In this document: positions 31,550 through 33,632 of the stretch, in pieces
Numbering within the stretch: the first letter of the stretch is position 1
How the letters are laid out: each line of letters starts with the position of its first letter
Assembly: GCA_019420525.1 (NCBI GenBank)
Contig: JAHZHA010000004.1
Location: 1-33,632 of the forward strand
Direction: 5' to 3'
DNA length: 33,632 bases
Source: Bacillota bacterium
Lineage (GTDB): Bacteria > Bacillota > Clostridia > Peptostreptococcales > Anaerovoracaceae
Position numbers and translations under genes: made by a program
Notes under the pieces: model-generated
Told to the model about the DNA's origin: nothing
The model's database searches: none
What the model saw: only the letters and a program-made list of their open reading frames with translations

Positions 31550-32536
31550 ATGTCAATCGCAGCGATCAAGAATGAATATCTGCGCATCTGCCAAGCTGAA
31601 AGGAAACTTTCACCTCACACGATACGATCCTATGCCTATACTCTGACGGATTTCACCGATTTCCTACAGATCTGCAATCTCGTAAAAATCGAAGATATCA
31701 CGAAAAAGGAAATCCACGCCTATATTCAAAACCTCAACAGTCATCTCAAACCCACCTCTGTTCTGCAGAAAAAAGCTGTGATACACGCTTTCTTCGAATA
31801 TGCTGTAGCAGAAGAACTCATCGAATATTCCCCCTTTGACCGTCTGAACATCCGGATCAAAAAACCCTATCGCCTGCCGAAATCACTCAGCGAGCGGGAA
31901 ATCAACAGCATTATCAATGCCGCCTATGACGACGAAATCGGAAACTGGGATGGAAATTCCGGCATTGAACGCATCGTACATATGCGCGACTGCCTCATTT
32001 TAGAAACCATGTTCGCCACAGGTATCCGGGTGCAGGAACTCTGTGATCTGACCAGAAACTGCATGGACTTCAGTTCGGGTACATTCCGCATCATAGGAAA
32101 AGGCAGTAAAGAGCGGAAAGCATATATCGTAGAACCCGCCATTCTCATGCTCTACAAAGACTACTTTGCCTTTCGCACCCTCCTCGGACTGGACGATCCC
32201 CATATTTTCATCACACGTCACGGCCGGAAAATGTCAACACAATCCGTCCGGCTTCTTCTGGAAAAATACACGACCCTCGCAGGAATTTCAAAACACGTTA
32301 CTCCTCACATGATCCGCCATACGTTTGCCACTCTTCTTTTAGAAGCGGGCATCGACATTAAATTCATTCAGGAACTGCTGGGACACAGCTCCATCACCAC
32401 CACACAGATCTATCTCCACATCAACGAGCGTGCCATCCGCAGTACCATTACGGAAAATCACCCCCGCAGCCGCATGAAAATCAACAGCCCTTATGCCGGC
32501 TGCTCCGAAACAGATCTCATTTCAGCCAGCGTCTGA
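31550..32536 (+). CDS. Tyrosine recombinase, XerC/XerD-like
   Basis: 328 residues. An N-terminal SAM-like core-binding domain (about 1-100) is followed by the catalytic domain with all active residues: Arg160 (ATGIRVQEL), Lys184 or Lys187 (GKGSKERK), His253 and Arg256 (PHMIRHTFA), His279 (LGHSSI) and Tyr288 (TQIYLH). AAAGGAGGA precedes the ATG. It forms a covalent link to DNA and exchanges strands at paired sites. It could be the chromosome-dimer recombinase, an invertase or a remnant integrase. No phage or conjugation genes adjoin it, but inverted repeats lie just downstream. About 28 residues extend beyond the last motif helix. Confidence 0.92.
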   Translation: MSIAAIKNEYLRICQAERKLSPHTIRSYAYTLTDFTDFLQICNLVKIEDITKKEIHAYIQNLNSHLKPTSVLQKKAVIHAFFEYAVAEELIEYSPFDRLNIRIKKPYRLPKSLSEREINSIINAAYDDEIGNWDGNSGIERIVHMRDCLILETMFATGIRVQELCDLTRNCMDFSSGTFRIIGKGSKERKAYIVEPAILMLYKDYFAFRTLLGLDDPHIFITRHGRKMSTQSVRLLLEKYTTLAGISKHVTPHMIRHTFATLLLEAGIDIKFIQELLGHSSITTTQIYLHINERAIRSTITENHPRSRMKINSPYAGCSETDLISASV

Positions 32537-32557
32537 GCGACGCAAAATACATAAAAA

Positions 32558-32675
32558 ATTCAATTATTTCTCCTTTAGCGGTATATAAAAACAGCCCTTG
32601 ATCGGGCAGTCCGTACGGCTGCCCGGAGAAATACTTTCGATATTATATAATTCGATATTTTATAAATAATTGAAT
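32558..32675. repeat. Inverted-repeat cluster after the recombinase gene
   Basis: Twelve-bp perfect inverted repeat at 32558-32569 and 32664-32675 (ATTCAATTATTT / AAATAATTGAAT). The left arm also joins a nine-bp inverted repeat, TATTTCTCC (32565-32573) with GGAGAAATA (32625-32633). Inside are a GC-rich hairpin (32604-32609 with 32619-32624) and a direct repeat TTCGATATT at 32636-32644 and 32651-32659. A related TTCAATTTCTCC follows at 32770-32781. They may be recombinase binding or crossover sites, or a complex terminator. Confidence 0.5.
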
Positions 32676-32915
32676 ACAGCGACAGAATATGATTATTCGC
32701 TTTCCGTCTTTCGCCCGCCCTTAAAATCGTTTATTGTAAATTCACGAAAAATATTACAATTGCCATATTTTCAATTTCTCCTCGCAGAATTTTCCCGAAA
32801 GAGACAATGGTTTTTCTTAATGATTTTTCCTGTCAATACAAATTATCCGCTCATCCCACACTATAAAATTCATATCGAAGAAAAATATCATATCCTTTTG
32901 TCATACAGAATAATG

Positions 32916-32944
32916 TTGTTCCCGAAATAATAAAAAGGTATTAT
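32916..32944 (+). promoter_or_regulatory. Promoter of the NifX-like gene
   Basis: TTGTTC (32916-32921), 17 bp, TATTAT (32939-32944). Start near 32951, leaving a leader of about 117 nt. The AT-rich stretch 32676-32915 before it shows no credible gene. Confidence 0.5.
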
Positions 32945-32960
32945 CATATGAGTATATATT

Positions 32961-33018
32961 GAGATCTGCGTCAACTTCATCAGGCGCACTCTTTTAAGAC
33001 TTAAAAGAGCAGGATCTC
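32961..33018 (+). promoter_or_regulatory. Possible three-way-junction leader RNA
   Basis: Closing stem GAGATC (32961-32966) with GATCTC (33013-33018); second stem TGCG (32967-32970) with CGCA (32985-32988); third stem CTCTTTTAA (32989-32997) with TTAAAAGAG (33001-33009). Almost no unpaired bases join the first, second and third stems. It lies in the leader of the NifX-like gene, 49 nt before the ATG. I do not recognise a known riboswitch. Confidence 0.45.
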
Positions 33019-33067
33019 CAGATCTACATAAGTTATATTTAAAATTTTAATATTGAGGAAATCAAAT

Positions 33068-33421
33068 ATGAAAATTGCAGTTGCATATGAAAACGGCAGA
33101 GTGCACCCGCATTTCGGGCAGTGCACATGCGTAAAACTTTATGAAGTAGACGGCGGTACTGTAGTATCCACCGATATCGTTCACATGACTTCCCCGGGAC
33201 ATTCTATGATCGCAAGGGTAATCTATTCAAGTGGCGCCTCTGCAGTCATCTGCGGTAACATCAAGCCCGGTGCAGCCCTGGGACTTGAAATGTCGAACAT
33301 TCAGCTCTTCGCGGGTGTAACAGGCTCTGCTGACGAAGCTGTCAATTCCTACATTGCCGGCACACTCAAACACGATCCGGATGCCTGCAGTGCCGATGAG
33401 CTCTGCGGACACGAAGACTGA
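33068..33421 (+). CDS. NifX/NifB C-terminal-like (FeMo-cofactor binding fold) protein
   Basis: 117 residues from the ATG at 33068 (MKIAVAYENGRVHPHFGQC), which follows TTGAGGAAA. The opening with HPHFGQC, the central SSGASAVICGNIKPGAALGL and the GVTGSADEAVNSYIAGTL segment match the dinitrogenase iron-molybdenum cofactor family (ribonuclease-H-like fold) that is widespread as stand-alone small proteins in anaerobes. The C terminus carries two Cys (DACSADELCGHED). Likely binds an iron-sulphur or Fe-Mo type cluster, but no nif genes are present. Monocistronic, with own promoter, folded leader and terminator. Confidence 0.88.
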   Translation: MKIAVAYENGRVHPHFGQCTCVKLYEVDGGTVVSTDIVHMTSPGHSMIARVIYSSGASAVICGNIKPGAALGLEMSNIQLFAGVTGSADEAVNSYIAGTLKHDPDACSADELCGHED

Positions 33422-33427
33422 TTCCGA

Positions 33428-33463
33428 AAAAACTCTCTGAAGAATTATCTTCAGAGAGTTTTT
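33428..33463. terminator. Bidirectional terminator between convergent genes
   Basis: Perfect 16-bp stem at 33428-33443 and 33448-33463 (AAAAACTCTCTGAAGA and its complement), loop ATTA. Runs of T occur on both strands, so it serves the NifX-like gene and the small gene on the minus strand. Confidence 0.9.
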
Positions 33464-33469
33464 CTATTT

Positions 33470-33541
33470 TTACTCCGCTGCAGGATGTGTTTTTTCCTTC
33501 GACTCTCTTCTCTCATCGATTTTTTCCTGCTTCTTCTTCAT
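33470..33541 (-). CDS. Probable 23-residue charged peptide
   Basis: Reads MKKKQEKIDERRESKEK and ends THPAAE; 13 of the first 17 residues are charged. The unit is complete on the minus strand: TTGACA-17-TATTAA promoter (33560-33588), GGAGAG ten nt before the ATG at 33541, 23 codons, TAA, and a terminator seven nt later. Such compactness suggests a real small gene, or a small RNA of about 120 nt with an incidental frame. No family recognised. Confidence 0.45.
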   Translation of the reverse strand: MKKKQEKIDERRESKEKTHPAAE

Positions 33542-33559
33542 TTCAAATTTTCTCTCCGA

Positions 33560-33588
33560 TTAATACTTGTCCCTTATAAAAATGTCAA
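33560..33588 (-). promoter_or_regulatory. Strong promoter of the 23-residue peptide gene
   Basis: Minus strand TTGACA (33583-33588), 17 bp, TATTAA (33560-33565). The start would fall near 33553, just at the ribosome site, leaving a very short leader. Confidence 0.7.
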
Positions 33589-33632
33589 ATTATCTTCAGA
33601 AGGGGCGGATAGTTTGTATCAACAAGAAAAAT

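Noticed and set aside
32634..32661. Canonical dif site for XerC/XerD
   Set aside because: The 11-6-11 layout with a TATATA centre is suggestive, but the right arm does not match the conserved XerD half-site, so I list only the repeats.
32670..32930. 86-codon plus-strand frame
   Set aside because: TTG start within the inverted repeat, no ribosome site, AT-rich stretch ending at the next promoter.
1..33632. CRISPR array, tRNA, rRNA or insertion sequence
   Set aside because: No regularly spaced repeats, no tRNA cloverleaf or rRNA stretch noticed, and no transposase frame. The tyrosine recombinase is the only mobile-DNA-type enzyme seen.

Overview
The window comes from a bacterial chromosome, most likely an anaerobic Bacillota of the Clostridia type. 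The support is indirect: strong AGGAGG-type ribosome sites, tight operons, a PyrB+PyrI aspartate transcarbamoylase, FabK in place of FabI, an agmatine deiminase pathway, and long T-tailed terminators. I cannot name a genus. No rRNA, tRNA or CRISPR array is visible, and no phage is recognisable.

Left end (1-4.2 kb, plus strand): the tail of an OmpR-type response regulator, its overlapping histidine kinase, and radA. Directly after radA lie a textbook TTGACA-17-TATAAT promoter, about 330 nt with no convincing reading frame but nested helices, and a terminator. I read this as an unidentified structured small RNA.

4.2-8.6 kb (minus): a FecBCD-type importer (lipoprotein, permease, ATPase) with a divergent MoeA-like gene between the lipoprotein and permease genes. 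This suggests molybdate or tungstate uptake. 8.8-12.7 kb (minus): potABCD for spermidine/putrescine uptake. 12.9-14.5 kb (minus): D-Ala-D-Ala ligase overlapping a DUF1934 gene.

14.6-21.9 kb (minus): a carbamoyl-phosphate neighbourhood. One operon is pyrB-pyrI-ornithine carbamoyltransferase. The other is ptcA-aguD-aguA-arcC, which converts agmatine to putrescine and makes ATP through carbamate kinase. With potABCD nearby, import, export and production of polyamines are encoded within about 13 kb.

22-27.5 kb (minus): a type II fatty-acid operon, fabK-fabD-fabG-fabF-fabZ, followed by a MarR regulator with its own promoter. A FabT-like inverted repeat lies just downstream of the fabK promoter, so the MarR protein is probably FabT.

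Right end (27.6-33.6 kb): a cation-diffusion facilitator; an orphan 100-residue protein divergent from two overlapping cysteine/proline-rich genes; a mostly dark 0.8-kb stretch; a nicotinamidase-like hydrolase; a Xer-like tyrosine recombinase followed by inverted repeats; a NifX/NifB-C-like protein with a possible three-way-junction leader; and a complete miniature transcription unit for a 23-residue charged peptide. The best candidates for undescribed biology are the RNA after radA, the Cys-rich pair, the repeats by the recombinase, the NifX-like leader and the 23-residue peptide gene.
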